Source of the DNA: Torymus aiolomorphi | Lineage: Eukaryota > Arthropoda > Insecta > Hymenoptera > Torymidae | NCBI GenBank assembly: GCA_036365515.1 | Contig: CM070875.1 | Location: forward strand, 3,941,001 to 4,005,000 | Length of the DNA stretch: 64,000 nucleotides | Reading direction: 5' to 3' | Program-made: the position numbers and the translations under genes | Shown: positions 12,601 through 24,048 of the stretch, piece after piece | Layout of the letters: each line of letters begins with the position of its first letter | Numbering within the stretch: the first letter of the stretch is position 1 | The notes under the pieces: model-generated | Told to the model about the DNA's origin: nothing | The model's input: only the letters and a program-made list of their open reading frames with translations | Databases searched by the model: none

Positions 12601-13298
12601 CGAGCAAAGTACAAAAGCTCTATTTTTGAAACGCTAATCGGATTAAAATCCCGATGAAGAAGGTAAGTGAGTAAAAAATACGCACAATTAAATTATGTAT
12701 GACGATAAAGGAAGTAGAGATTACAAAATATCTTATTTTTCTTTGCACTATTTAAAGCGAGATGATTGCTACTTTTCAAGTATCGTTAGTTTATAAATTT
12801 TCTTTTATTATAAACAGTTGATATTACATTTTCAAAAATAAAAATTATCTATCGAAACGAACCAAGTATATGTAATTATAAAAGAAAAGTAACTTTAGTT
12901 GCCTAGAAAAACTATAGTCACCATATCAATCCACTCTCCGAGTGTTAAAATTCTACCACCCATTAAAACTTCACGCCAAACATAAATTTCTCCTGTATAC
13001 CAAACCATCATATTCTAAACCTTTTCTTCCCTCAGCCACAGTCATCAATTCTCCCAACCATCCATCCCCGTCACTTTTTACAGCCTCCCCTACTCTATAC
13101 CACACACCACTTTCTTACAAACAAAAAGGAATACCGGAACCGCAACGACACAACCGACCTTCCGACAAAAACCACACACGCGGCGAACTACCACCTCGCG
13201 CGAACCGCAATTTATCGCACCACACACAAGGCAAAAAAAGGAAAGAAAGAAAGACGAACTAGCGAATATATAAACTCACCATAGCGGCACTGGTACAT
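687..13298 (-). CDS. Culd: CUB/LDLa-domain single-pass membrane receptor, Culd-like (11 exons)
   Basis: Spliced coding region, 1174 residues. Exons in transcript order: 13298-13280, 10379-10022, 8769-8600, 8527-8310, 6180-5826, 5431-5225, 5135-5016, 4930-4697, 3950-3677, 2807-2605, 2053-687. Every intron is GT-AG and all phases match. The signal peptide (residues 1-25, starting MYQCRYAFLL) is split over the first two exons. CUB1 spans about 39-182, CUB2 195-305 and CUB3 320-441. One LDLa module lies at 443-482 with six cysteines and the acidic box CGDNSDE. The membrane helix is about 514-537, followed by a 640-residue tail with PPVY (574-577), PPNY (580-583) and PPPY (694-697), and Ser/Thr-, Arg- and Gly-rich stretches. 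CUB plus LDLa plus a long tail is the layout of insect Culd, which I recall as an endocytic trafficking factor for rhodopsin in fly photoreceptors. The domain call is firm; the orthology is from architecture only. Confidence 0.85.
2054..2604 (-). other. Intron of the Culd-like gene
   Basis: The donor is GTAAGT just after 2605 and the acceptor CTTTCAG ends at 2054. It splits one serine codon (phase 1). The sequence is AT-rich and I see nothing else in it. Confidence 0.8.
2808..3676 (-). other. Intron of the Culd-like gene
   Basis: The donor GTAAAA follows 3677 and the acceptor AAG ends at 2808, joining a phase-2 serine codon (SSQC-S-CEFEPQ). AT-rich, no further feature seen. The acceptor has a weak pyrimidine tract, so this boundary rests mainly on frame continuity. 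Confidence 0.65.
3951..4696 (-). other. Intron of the Culd-like gene
   Basis: The donor GTGTGT follows 4697 and the acceptor CCTTGCAG ends at 3951, joining ELL-D-GARIDE in phase 1. AT-rich apart from about 130 bp next to the exon. No feature seen. Confidence 0.75.
6745..7160. other. GC-rich block inside an AT-rich intron
   Basis: About 415 bp of CpG-rich sequence with sharp edges lies within much more AT-rich intron. It has no splice sites that extend the neighbouring gene, and no protein in it looks real. A solo LTR or other insertion is possible, but I could not find TG...CA ends with a duplicated target site. Confidence 0.4.
7774..7955. mobile_element. 182-bp fold-back MITE
   Basis: The two halves are inverted copies of each other over about 84 bases each. 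The left end begins TATGTACACCCGAGGGAAG and the right end is the complement of TATGTACACTCGAGGGAAG, with about 15 differences along the arms. TA at both tips suggests a TA target duplication, typical of Tc1/mariner-derived miniature elements. It lies in the intron between the two exons that encode CUB2. Confidence 0.85.
8770..10021 (-). other. Intron of the Culd-like gene carrying a MITE
   Basis: The donor GTGATG follows 10022 and the acceptor CAAACTAG ends at 8770, restoring one arginine codon (DSPC-R-CDYVW). Apart from the inverted-repeat element at 8927-9133 it is AT-rich and featureless. Confidence 0.8.
8927..9133. mobile_element. Small MITE of the AATAAGTGAA family
   Basis: Terminal inverted repeats CTCCCTAAAAATGAATAAGTG (left) and its near complement ending CATTTTTAGAGAG (right) enclose several direct and inverted copies of AATAAGTGAA. 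The longer element at 28216-29378 has the same end design (CTCTCTAAATTCAAATAAGTG) and the same internal motif, so the two look like members of one family. Confidence 0.75.
10590..10971. repeat. Nested inverted repeats (fold-back element)
   Basis: Two inverted pairs interleave. ATACACTGAGAAAAGGATTT at 10591 matches the complement of the segment ending at about 10845. A longer arm at 10639-10714 (CTGTTAATATTAAAATAG to CCAAAGTCTTAC) matches the complement of 10888-10971. Interleaving rather than nesting suggests one element inserted into, or recombined with, a related one. No coding capacity. Confidence 0.65.
11101..12184. repeat. Inverted-repeat segment with ATATGGYTTTTYCYGG motifs
   Basis: TCTGTGGCTTCCAGAAATAG at 11101 is mirrored by the complement at 12159-12184. 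Inside lie several copies of a TTTTTCCGG motif (near 11320, 11353, 11383 and 11955), and ACTTATATGGYTTTTYC is present near 11300 and 12154. This looks like a degenerate repeat element; the family is not recognised. Confidence 0.45.
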
Positions 13299-13480
13299 AT
13301 TTCAGCAGCACAGTGTAGGCGCGCGTTCTGCTGCCGGCACACTGCGACTGCGGGAAACCCGCGCGCTCCGGCTAACTTCGTTAGGCGCCTCCTTGGGCCG
13401 CGTTACGCGCTCGCTAGTAGTATACTATGTACGCCAACCAGCAGCAGCAGCACCTTTATGGCATCTCCTCCTCGACGATG
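13281..13480 (-). promoter_or_regulatory. 5'UTR and likely promoter of the Culd-like gene
   Basis: GC- and CpG-rich sequence immediately upstream of the predicted start codon at 13298-13296, standing out from AT-rich flanks. The transcription start cannot be placed from sequence alone. Confidence 0.35.
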
Positions 13481-15975
13481 ACGAAATACTTGGTATACGC
13501 TCATTGGGACGGATAGCGTTGCGTAACCCCGGCGGCGATTATCTCGCTGTCAACACAGTATATGTGTGTCTGTGTGAGTGGGTGGGTGGGTATATGAGGT
13601 ACGGGGGCGAAGGGTTGTAAGTCGTTTAGGGAAGGAGAATATAGGGTGAAAGTAAGTAAACAACGTACTGGCCATGATCAAGGTTCTCGTTTATTGAGAC
13701 GGTTCGGGATAGTTGTACAAAGTTTATGTATATCGTATATATTATATATATATATATGTATATATTAAATTGTACGTAGCTTGGATTTTTTGGTTCTATT
13801 TTACTTTTATTGTCGGGTGGTGTCTTTATGTTTATTGTATAAGGCTATTGTAAAAATGTAGTTAACGAGGCCGGCGTACGGTTTAACAATAATACTGATC
13901 TACGCGCGCGCTTTTGCTGTATTAAACTAGTGCGGGATTCTGAAATGTATACAAAGTGTACGTTAAGTTACTGGGTAACATCTTGGTGGTTTTCTGTTTT
14001 TTTGGTATTTTGGAAATGAAGTTATTAAGTGGCGATGGGTGTATAGCGTAACCAGCGCTTTTCTGTCAGTGTACGCGTTGTTATTGTTCCCTTCAATATA
14101 TAAACGTAGATAGACAAATCTACTTTTAATTGGAGAATATCAATTTTAGCGTACGTTGACTTGTCCATTGTCAGGTAATTACTTCAATTTCAAAAAGCAC
14201 TGTCGTACAAGACTATTTGAATATAAACTTGGCATAATAATAATACTATAGCTACGTATTATAATAATCATTAAGAAAAAAATATATATTACAATCATTA
14301 TAAAAATTGCTATTGTAAAAATTTTGTTCTTGAGCGCTGTGGCGCAATTGATTTGTAATTATTATTCCAGCACATATTCTCGGTTTTGCATAAAAAAATC
14401 TCGCATTACTGTACATCGTTGAACGATTACTGAAATAGTGGTAAGCGATATTATTACGTAACACATATCTTAAAAAGGACTCGAACTTCTATAATCTACT
14501 TTTGCTTCGGAAGTAGTTTAAAAAAAGCTCCCGCTATCCTACCGCGGTTTTTTTTATCTCCCTTTCGTATATACAAAATTGTGACTACGACATTCCAGCA
14601 CAACAACGAACTAAACAAAGATAAAAGTAAATTAATACTCTGAACAATATAATTCTCGACGTTCTCGTATCCTTATACATTCGATAACATTTCATTACAA
14701 CGCGCATTTCAAATATATATAGACCTATACGATACATGACTTTGTGCGTATAGTTAAAACTTTCAGCGAGGGAAGCCGCGCATGATCTCTCTTTCTCTCT
14801 CTCTCTCTCTTTCACTTTTTCATTCTTTCTTTACGTAACACACCTCTTCAACACAGATAACAATGTACTATTGTAAAGGTTAAAATGTAAACTGTATTAA
14901 GATTATGGATGTAAGCGTACACGACGGTTATACTCCTCTATCGGCTTATTAATAAACTTTTGATTATTCATTCATGGTACGTTCAATTGCGACAACGACA
15001 CTGTGCTTCGCAAGCCACGACGTTTATTGCCATTAATTAACCCTTTGACTCCCACTCGTGGAACTGGTCACGAGGCACGTTTCGATGACGTCTATATAGC
15101 TCTCAAGTCTTATTTCCTTAATTATTTTGGGCAAGAAATCATGTTTATTTCTTAAATCGACTATTAGTTTTACATTCTATGTACAATAATACGATCGTTA
15201 CTAAAGAAATTATCAGGAAAAAAGATTGGGTACCACACTCGCGATAACGTGAGTCAAAGAGTTAAAAAAAAGTCTACGGTAAAAAAACAAACACAGAGTT
15301 CAATGCGTGCGTATAACGTAATTGCTAAAAATTCACAATGAAACGTATTCTTTCATATCTCTAGAATTACGGTTAAAACATCGTATACCACGTATTCTAT
15401 CACGGTCTGCACATGTATAAATCTAAGATACGAGAAACGGTATGCCACTGCACTTGTGTATAGCGAAGCGGGTTTTCTGTTGTGTGTGTGTTTTCTTTTT
15501 CTTCATAACCGGCAAAAAACATTCGCGCGTTCGGAGTAATCGACGCATGACGCATTACGAGCAATTGTGCACATAAATTCTTCGGCGTTATTATTATCAT
15601 CATTATTTATTTCTTCTGCCTGAGACTTTGTACTAGCGGTCTTTCTTTCCCATCTGGTCAATAACACGACAATCGTGTATATATCTATCGTAAGGCCAAC
15701 TCCGTTGTATTCTATCACAGCGATGATCGTCGCGCGTTCACTGTTACATACACATATCCATTCCATTGCTCGTTTAAATCGGCTTAGCGAGAAAATTGTT
15801 AATCTGCGAAAAGAAACTATAGGGGTAGTGAACGGGCTCGCGCCCATATAGTTAATTCTCTTTCTCGTATCTAAGTCTCGAGTATTCATTGTTTCCTTCT
15901 GTTTTGTCTTTCATCCCCATGATCCAACGTTTTGATAACGCTGCACACTGGGTTCAACGGTGCTCGTCGTTGTCT
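13481..15975. other. Intergenic spacer and 3'UTR of the SLC41-like gene
   Basis: No coding region is recognised. It should include the SLC41-like 3'UTR: on the minus strand AATAAA lies at 15611-15606, about 365 nt after the stop, with further copies near 15149, 15028 and 13695. A short AT palindrome lies near 13735-13775 and a piggyBac-like MITE at 15041-15261. Confidence 0.5.
15041..15261. mobile_element. piggyBac-like MITE with TTAA target sites
   Basis: The left end is CCCTTTGACTCCC and the right end the complement of CTCTTTGACTC. TTAA stands directly outside both ends (15037-15040 and 15262-15265). CCC-type ends plus a TTAA target duplication are the hallmark of the piggyBac superfamily. 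At 221 bp it cannot encode a transposase, so it is non-autonomous. Confidence 0.75.
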
Positions 15976-18900
15976 CTAGCTGCTGTACTCGTGGTTGATC
16001 TCACGGAGGAACAGGAATGCAGCCGCCAGCAGTAGGGAGCCGGACAGGTCGCCCAGCGCGGTCAAGTACGGGATCGCCGAGTTGTCAGGGTCAATTTTGT
16101 ACTTCCACATTACGTGGATCATCACGTGGGCGACGTACAGCAACAGCATTACCTGTCGGGTAGGACAGAGATCAAACGTTGATTAGCTAACGTGGAAACG
16201 TCGTCGCGTTATCATCGCACACACGCACGTGTGCGATTATATTATATATAATTGTGCTGTGTATACATGGCGTGTCGATATAAACGATCGACGACATTAC
16301 ATACCTGTAGGACGGCCACAGTCAAATAAGATAACACAAAGTAAACGTGCAGCGTTGAATGGCTCCATTGGATGTAATCGGCGGCGAACGAGAAGGCTAT
16401 GTGGCCCGGTATCGCCATGGCGATAAGCAGCCTCGCCGTTTTTGCAGACGGCTCTGTAATTGAGAAGAAGAAGGAACGCGGTTAACAAACATTTTTTTTT
16501 TGCCTTATCTCTCAAGTTCAGATCTCGAGGAAATTATGTCGAATGGCTTTTTCAATTAAATCAATGCTGAGATATGGATTGATATCGCGGAGATTCGCGC
16601 GGGATTAACGTAATTGAAGAAAATCCCGCGGTGATTTATGAGATTGTGCGGAGAGTTCATTGACTCACCTCCGTGGAAGAGTGCCGTCCAAGGCGCGACC
16701 CACGTCTTTGTCCAGGGTGGCAGGATGCCAATAAGCGTTGACTGGTGCAACATCGTCGAGATTCTAGAGGCTTGGACAGACACCAGGTTGCCGCCAATAC
16801 CGTTGATGATCGGCTGGAAGATGACGAAACCGTGGAGACTGTCCACCGCTTGGTCCAAGATCAAACCACCAAGACTGCAAATTTACAATTTAATTGTCAA
16901 ACGTGTTAAGGTGAGTTGAGATTATGATGAATTCGGGACAGGCACTTACCCACTGATGAAGAGGGCGCTAATAACCGGAACCCAGCCGGATGTCAATACG
17001 TTCCGCGTGTACTTGTTCCTTAAAACAATGCAGATCCAAATCGGTAGGAGCACGAGGAACGCGGCGATTATCGTGTAGAGGATCCAGATGTCGGTGTCCA
17101 GTCGCACGTAGAGCTGCGAGGCTATCGCCGAGAGCACGCTTATGGAGACGACGTCGCCGATCGACGCGGCCAGCGGCGTCGCCAGGTTGTCCGGATTCAT
17201 TTTCAGCTTGTGCGCGCCCATTATCACCGCTATCATGGCGAAGTCTGTAGAAAAGAAATGCATCGTATGAGGAATATCGAACGATTTTTAATAGAATCTT
17301 ACTATACTCTTACAGTCCCAAATTATATTGAGAACAATTTCGAGTGTATACTGAATTTATTATTAGTTGGATAAATGCTGCAAATGGGAATGAATCGGTT
17401 ATATAATCGATGTCACGATATGTTTTCTTACAATAATTTTCCTATAGGACAACGCACACGTTTCGAATTTGCATTTCTTAAGCTTTCAGGTCAAAGTATC
17501 AAACATAATAAGTATTCTTGGAAACAGATAACGTTTGCCAATAACGATATTTCTTTATCTTAATAAATGGAAGAAAATTCCACGAATCTTGAGTTCTAAG
17601 TAATACTTCAATATCCAGAAAAAAGAGTTTGATATCTTTATAAATCATTGCAAATAATCTAAAATATTTGGAAATCTCTTAAAGAAATCGTAAAAAAAGA
17701 AGTTTAAAAATAAACCGATGAGATAAAAAAAAAAATTAAAAGCAACTCACCTAATATGAAACAAGAACTAGTGGCCGTGCAGATACTGGACGTCATCAGC
17801 AGGAGCGAGTGGTTCCACGAGAAATGGCCGTCCATTATCGCGCCCACGGCCGTCGCGAATATCGCGACCAACATTGCGGCTACGATAGACTGGACCTGGA
17901 CCAGCGCTATGTTGCCAATTATCATCTTCAGTATTTCCCGGTAGCCCTTCATGTTGCCCAAGTTGGCCTGTGTGCTTAGCCGTGAGGCAAGACACATGTC
18001 CAGGTTGCCCTTAAGGCCCAGAAGAGCCGGCACGAGGATGAAAATTTGCGAGACTTCTTCGAAGACGGGCCAGTCCTGGGGGGAAAAACAAGTGATACGG
18101 CTGTTAGATATGAGTTGACGAGTAAAGAAGGTGAAACAAATTGTAGGTTTTATGATTAAAGGTCATTGATACTTTCTATAAAAAATAGTTTTGTTTTCAA
18201 GCGATTATCTCCGTTATTGGTTTTTAATTGATTTTTTTTCAGAGATAACGCGAGATTTATCTAGTCGCTATATATCACTGTGGCGCGCGATATGACATGG
18301 AAACTTTGATCACTGTGCGCAGGAACGCGATTATATAAGATTATGTACACTGCGTATGCATAGTAAGAAAAGTCGCAGTTTTTTTAACATTATACAATGA
18401 TATGTATTTGAATATGTATGAATTTTTTCCCATTTTAATAAAGAGTATATAATCTATAAAGTTTTATATTAAAATGTTCGTTTGTTATTTATTAATGTTG
18501 AAGTGCTCTCAATAAATGGCATTACAATGTTGTCTTATAAAAAAGAGCAATATTAAATAAAAAAATGTGTCCTTGATTTTTTGAGTGCACTCATTTGCAG
18601 AAAAATTTAAATAAAAGGTTTGAATTGCATTATTAAAAAGACCATTAGGAAATGTAGAAAACGAAAGGCATTCACTTTAAGACGTCTATGTTTGTGTACA
18701 TAGTAGCACGCTTTAATTGCTGTAATTACCGTAATTATTATGAGCTATGTATGGAAGCTAAATTAAAACGTAAGCATTTGCTTTATACTGATTAATATCA
18801 TTTCCCACTATGACCTAGATTACATGTACATCGTTTGATACTTATATTGCAGCTGCTATAAATTTATCAGCAATTAATTTAATATGAAAAAAAGTTTAAA

Positions 18901-21900
18901 AGTAAGTTGGTTGCTCCATCGCGAAGAGGGTATACAGTGTGGAGTTCAACTCACAATCGCAGTTCATTTATCATCGACGCACGCTCGCTGCGGTTTAATT
19001 AGTTTAATCGTATTAATAGGCCACTTAAAGCGCCTTAAAGCAATGACATTTTGATATAATAATGTTAATAAGGAGAAAAAAGCAGCAACAATCGCAGCGA
19101 TGTTCCGATACGTCCCGACCCGCGTAATCTTCAATAATTAGTATTACGTAACATCGAAGCAACTGGCAAGCTCTGTTCATCGTCAAGTAAACCAACGTCA
19201 ATTTGTACAGTTTCACGTGACTCACATGTAAAATTTTTGCCTATCACTTCAACGACCAAACTCGTATTCTATACATTACTTATCACCACTTAAAGTGACA
19301 GAGACAAGATCTTGATTACAATTTAATCTTTACGTACGTGAGAATGCCTAAACTGGTTGCTCGGCACGCGGCTAAGCGCCGATAACCACGTAACTCTTTC
19401 TCTCTGTGTACATACCTTGACCTTGGCAAGGACGAGGCCAGCACCGATCGTACCGATGCCCGCGATGAAGAACGGCACGGATATCTGAAGTCCCGTGTGG
19501 TACCAGGCCTCCTCGGTGATGAGCCTCCTCTTCTTCTTCTTCTTCTGGGGCGGCTGCCCGCCATTCTCACCCCCGTCGCCGCTTGCGGTGCCGTAATCCG
19601 GATGCTCGGGGTCGGGCTCCGAATTCGTGACCGAACAGATCGTCACGATCGAGCTCCCGCTTGATAGTGAGCCGATGTCCGGACATTTGCCGTTTGATTC
19701 TTTGCCAGTTCCGTTCACGCCGCAGGATTTAAGGCCAGCTGGCGGGTAACGGGAAAAGAGAGAAAAAAAATATAACGATAAAGATATTGAGATTGTGAAT
19801 CACGATTAAGCGGGGGGCCCGATTGGATGTTTGCTAAATAACTGTGATTCGCGCGAGGAGTGGATAATGGCCTGTAATAATATTGGCAGAAGGAGTCGCA
19901 GCGTATGGGCGCGGGTGACTAATGCGTTCGGTATTCCGAGCGCGGTTATTTTTTAAAACAATTTTTTGCTACGCTTTGGTGATTCAGGAATTCAGAATTA
20001 ATTTTTAAATCGGAGTTAGATGAATGTTAACGATGGCTGTATCTTTGCAAAAAAATTCGATTGCACAAAGATTTTTATTCAAATGGCTAATTATAAATTT
20101 GAAAATCAAAATAGTATCAAACGTGTATGATTTGTCATGAATAATGAAAATACATTTGTAAAAAATCCATGATTTTGAGTTCTGATAAAGAACTAAAAAT
20201 GTTAACACGGCTGTTAACTTAACAGGAACCTCCAGTCTATTTTCAATTGGCCTTATCTGCGTTAAACGCTTAATGCCGAAAGGTAGTTAAAGCGGTTGTC
20301 AATTGCCTACTAGTTAACAGATCTATTCTCAGAACGTGATACGATTCGCGTTGAAAAGTATGCAAAAAAAAAATGAATAAGTCGGCGCCTCGGTGTACAA
20401 AGCTTCGCTTGCTTGCTTGTTCAGCTGAACGCGCGTTTTATTGTGTCGATTAGCCATTATTGTTGTTAAATTAAGCGCCAAACACGTCGTTTCGAGTTAT
20501 CGCTGGCAGATAAAATTCCATGAAAATTCAAGCCATAGACTCTTGCTCCACTTTTCCGACGGAGAAAATTTCAGGAGTTAAATAGTGTCACCTTGAAAGT
20601 GTTAATAAAATTAATTGGATTTCCAGGTCAACTTTATATACGAAGTGGGGCGTGCTTTGGATTTTATGAACTCGTGACAAATTTCAAACAATGATATACG
20701 GGCCTCATAAGTCGTTCAGCGTGTTTGAACTATTTCAATTATTACAGAGTTCTGGCCCGGCATTTCCTCCACCGCACGATCTCGTTAAAGAATTCCGCTA
20801 TGATAATTGCTTACACGATATCGTATATACACGCGTAAATATGTAAACATGCTACGCTTATTAACCGCTCGCGCCACACCTACTTTCGGGCTTAATCTGA
20901 AAAATTTTCCAGAGTCCTTGAGAGAACTCATCATGCGATATAATCGCAGTGGTCGCGAGAGCTGCCAATATTTCACCTATGTATCATAAAATTCTATAAT
21001 TATACATATCTAGATTAACAAACAGTATGAGGTGTACGTCTTATCTATATTGGTCAATGCTATGGTAATTTTTGCGATAGACTTTTCCTTTCGGCGAGCA
21101 TTTATAATTCGCGCGATCTCCGGCTTATCTAATCCACTCGCAGCTGGCTATTATTAATATATATATATCGGGTGTCAAGGTTCGCCGGAGGATGTTCGCC
21201 CCCGATTACACACAAGCGTCTGCACATGACACCCCCGCTTCGATGAAAAATCTCTAATTATATACCGGTAAGACCCGAACGTGTGTCTATGCGCTTATAC
21301 AGATCTCCATTTCGTCTTCTCCGCGTCTTATCTCTTCGTCCGCGGAACGCCGTCGACGCGACTGTTTTTTTCCAACGGCGATCGTCGATTAAGCAGCGCG
21401 CGTTACAACGGAATCATCCTTCGCCGGTAAAGTGTTTCATTCACCGCGATTGACCGGGAATTAGAATATATATCGCGTGTGGTGTATATAGTAATATATC
21501 GACCGTCTTAACCCTGGTAGAAATCGAAATCAATTTTTGGGTAGTAAATGGCTAGTTTGAACCAAGATGGCAAAAAAATGGCCTCCAGTTTTCTACCACA
21601 AGTGTAACGCTTTTTTCAACCTATTTTTCACATTTATCAGCTGCAAAAATGGTCAACGTTTTGTACTATCTATTTAATATTACTAACTATATAATTTGGA
21701 ATTTTAATGTTAGTTAAAATAGCTAACCGATGAAGCGATTAAAAATTTAGTAACAATCGATTTGTTATGGCGATGAGTGAGAGAGATAGAGTCACATGGC
21801 AAAATAACGATTTTGGTTTATATCTTATAGAATAAAGCTGTAAACAGTACAAAGACTATTAAAAATTTGGTTTATATCCCGGTAAACTGTTTCTTAAGAG

Positions 21901-23362
21901 TATAAGTTTTACAATATATGATTAAATTGTAATGAAATTTTAATGTCAAGAATTTGAGGTTGTGACTATTCCATAAAATGGGAGAATTTGATGGAAAAAG
22001 GCGTTACACTTGTGTCTAATAACTAGCTATTTCCAATGGCCAGTTTCTGTTTTTCTGCCCATTTTTAATAAACTAATTTCTACCAGGGAATATAACGAGG
22101 AAAATTTTTTTCGAGAGCGCAGGAATAAGGAAAATTATTCTTGCCCTCTCTGTTTTCTTTCTCGATGTTGATTTTCGATCGAGTTTAGCAATCTTTTTTC
22201 GTCGGCGAGCTCGATGCGCGAGTTTGATTGTTTTTCATTCTCTCTCTTTTTTTTTCTTCTTTCTTATCTCTCGGTTTGCGTGAATCTCCGACGATCAATA
22301 TTTGAACAACGACGTTTCGATGGTTCGCGAGGATGGATGACGAAAGCCCGAGAATATTTGCAGCGCTGATGTTGCCGGGTTATCTGCGCGTTGTCGGATT
22401 TTAATCGATCGCGTTGAAAATTCGAGACTGAGAGCATTGAAAATTCGACAAGAGCAACGTCATAACACTTCCGCGAGTATATTTATATATAAGTTTACGT
22501 TCGCATTGCATCAATTTACGGTATATCATTACAACGACAAACAAAAGACCATTCTCCTATTATTATTATTTACGAAAGATACGACTACTCTTTGTTCAGT
22601 ATAAATTACACCCCTTCCCCTATAATACACACACTGAACCATAATAAGCGCTAAGAACCTTAAACAAAAGTCCGTTTCATCCTCTCATCCGTACCATTCC
22701 ATCCCGCTAATTAAACCATCACAGCCAGTTAATATCATTAATAAACCGCCTCTCGCTACTCTCGCGGCAATTAGCTAATCATCGTCGTTCAACAGACACC
22801 GATCGATCCACCTGACAGCTGCATAGTTTTCCCATCACTGCGTGCGCGCGCGGCGCCTGCTAATCGCGCGTAAATCATCCTTATCGCAAAAAGCCCCGCG
22901 TTCGATTAAAGTTTCCACTTCACGCATATACGATACCTTCCACCACTGGCCCCTACATACACAAATCGATATACACCCCGCTACCCCAGCGCCCTCCCGC
23001 TACCCCTCGCCGAGGGTAACCCGCGCGCAGGGGTAGTATAATGCACGAGGGCGGGTCTCTTTCTTACCTGCAATCTTCTTGACGATGGCGGGCTCGGCCT
23101 GCAGCGCGTCGGCGGTGGGTAAGTCCAGTTTCGTCTTTTCCAGGACGACGGCCGGCGACGTCTGCGGCAGCTCCGCCGCGTCTAAGGTCAGGGCGATGCT
23201 CTCCTTGCCGGGCGACATTCTTGTTGACTTGGTTGTTGCTACTTCCGGTGGCCCGTGCACGTGGATCTTCACTGATGTTGGTGGTAGCACCGATTCGTCG
23301 TGGCTTCTGCTCGGCTCGTTCAGTAGCGTGGATTCGTTCGCCAAGGCCGGAAAAACGACCAT
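15976..23362 (-). CDS. Slc41: SLC41-family magnesium transporter (MgtE-type), 7 coding exons
   Basis: Spliced coding region, 589 residues. Exons in transcript order: 23362-23068, 19738-19416, 18075-17751, 17244-16950, 16874-16669, 16453-16305, 16152-15976; all GT-AG, frame kept. After a hydrophilic N-terminus of about 170 residues (with KKKKKRR just before the first membrane segment) come two MgtE repeats. The paired motifs are PALLGLKGNLDM (from 222) and PIINGIGGNLVS (from 434), then NPDNLATPLAASIGD (from 331) and DPDNSAIPYLTALGD (from 552). These are the conserved, pore-lining-type motifs of SLC41A1-A3, plasma-membrane Mg2+ transporters of animals, and the spacing matches. The start is the first ATG after an upstream in-frame stop in the same exon (acceptor at 23365). 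An extended N-terminus from upstream exons is possible. Confidence 0.92.
18076..19415 (-). other. Intron of the SLC41-like gene
   Basis: The donor GTATGT follows 19416 and the acceptor TTCCCCCCAG ends at 18076 (phase 0, joining LAKVK to DWPVFEE). AT-rich; no repeat or gene seen. Confidence 0.85.
19739..23067 (-). other. Long intron of the SLC41-like gene
   Basis: The donor GTAAGA follows 23068 and the acceptor ACCCGCCAG ends at 19739 (phase 1, joining KKIA-A-GLKSCG). It contains one inverted-repeat element (21512-22088). The rest holds no recognisable feature. Confidence 0.8.
21512..22088. mobile_element. 577-bp inverted-repeat element with CCCTGGTAGAAAT ends
   Basis: Both ends read CCCTGGTAGAAAT inward. 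About 60-100 bases further in, both arms share CAAGTGTAACGC followed by a poly-T-rich run. TTAA precedes the left end exactly (21508-21511), but the right flank reads AATA. The CCC ends and left TTAA hint at piggyBac; the right flank does not confirm it. No ORF, so a non-autonomous copy. Confidence 0.7.
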
Positions 23363-23937
23363 GTCTGGCGAGGGCGATGATTGTTAATAATGTCTTGTGC
23401 GTGCGTGTGTGTGTGTGTCTTACATACGCGGTTGGTTTATTATGAAATTTTTTTTTTAATGGACGCGCGCGTATTGCATAATGCGCCCGCGATGCGGTGT
23501 ATGTATATGTTTGTGTGTTTGATGTCGTGCCGCGGAAGACGGAAGCGTAAACGAACTCCTTTGGCGATTCGTGACTATAAAGTTGTGTGTATGTGCGTGT
23601 GTGTGAGAGCTGAAGTTGTACTTGCTGCGGCGTTTTGCGCCGCGAAAAAGTCGTTATATATCGAATCGACAAAAAGCGAGGCGCGCGCACGCGGCAACGG
23701 CGCGTGAATCACGTCGAATGAACCGTATATAATATAACTCTTTCTTTCGTGTATACGCGATTCGTGACTTGGAATTCCTTTGTCCCCGGGCACTTTACAT
23801 TATAGACTTCGTTACATAAACGTACACATACATATACTGGCCCGCGCACGGTATATACATAAAAAAACGGAAGAAAAATATCGAATTCAAATTTAAAATT
23901 GAAAAAATGAAAAAGGAAGGTATAAGATTAAACTCAC

Positions 23938-24048
23938 CTTGTTCGCTGCAGGCAGAAGATGCGGTCTCCTGGAACCCGCAGGAAGTCAAGCGCAGGATCG
24001 ACCTGTGGCAGCGTCTGTTCCGATGGTCCGATTTCCGTCAGCTTTAGT
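23938..24048 (-). other. Candidate 5' exon of the SLC41-like gene
   Basis: The segment runs from the acceptor TTCTTGCAG (ending 24049) to the donor AAG|GTGAGT (after 23938). A second acceptor 9 bases upstream (TTTGCAG, ending 24058) could be used alternatively. It would splice to the acceptor at 23365. In the frame compatible with the transporter it meets stop codons, so it is most simply non-coding 5'UTR; one other frame is open throughout. Confidence 0.5.

Larger units (their letters stand above)
10380..13279 (-). other. First intron of the Culd-like gene, repeat-rich
   Basis: The donor GTGAGT follows 13280 and the acceptor CTTCACAG ends at 10380, joining MYQCRY-A-FLLTLL in phase 1. It contains the fold-back cluster at 10590-10971 and the inverted-repeat segment at 11101-12184. 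The remainder is AT-rich, with no frames that look coding. Confidence 0.75.

Noticed and set aside
23064..23690. 208-codon minus-strand frame overlapping the first SLC41 coding exon
   Set aside because: It reads through the exon in the wrong frame and hits a stop right after the splice to 19738. The frame starting MVVFPAL is the one that joins the transporter.
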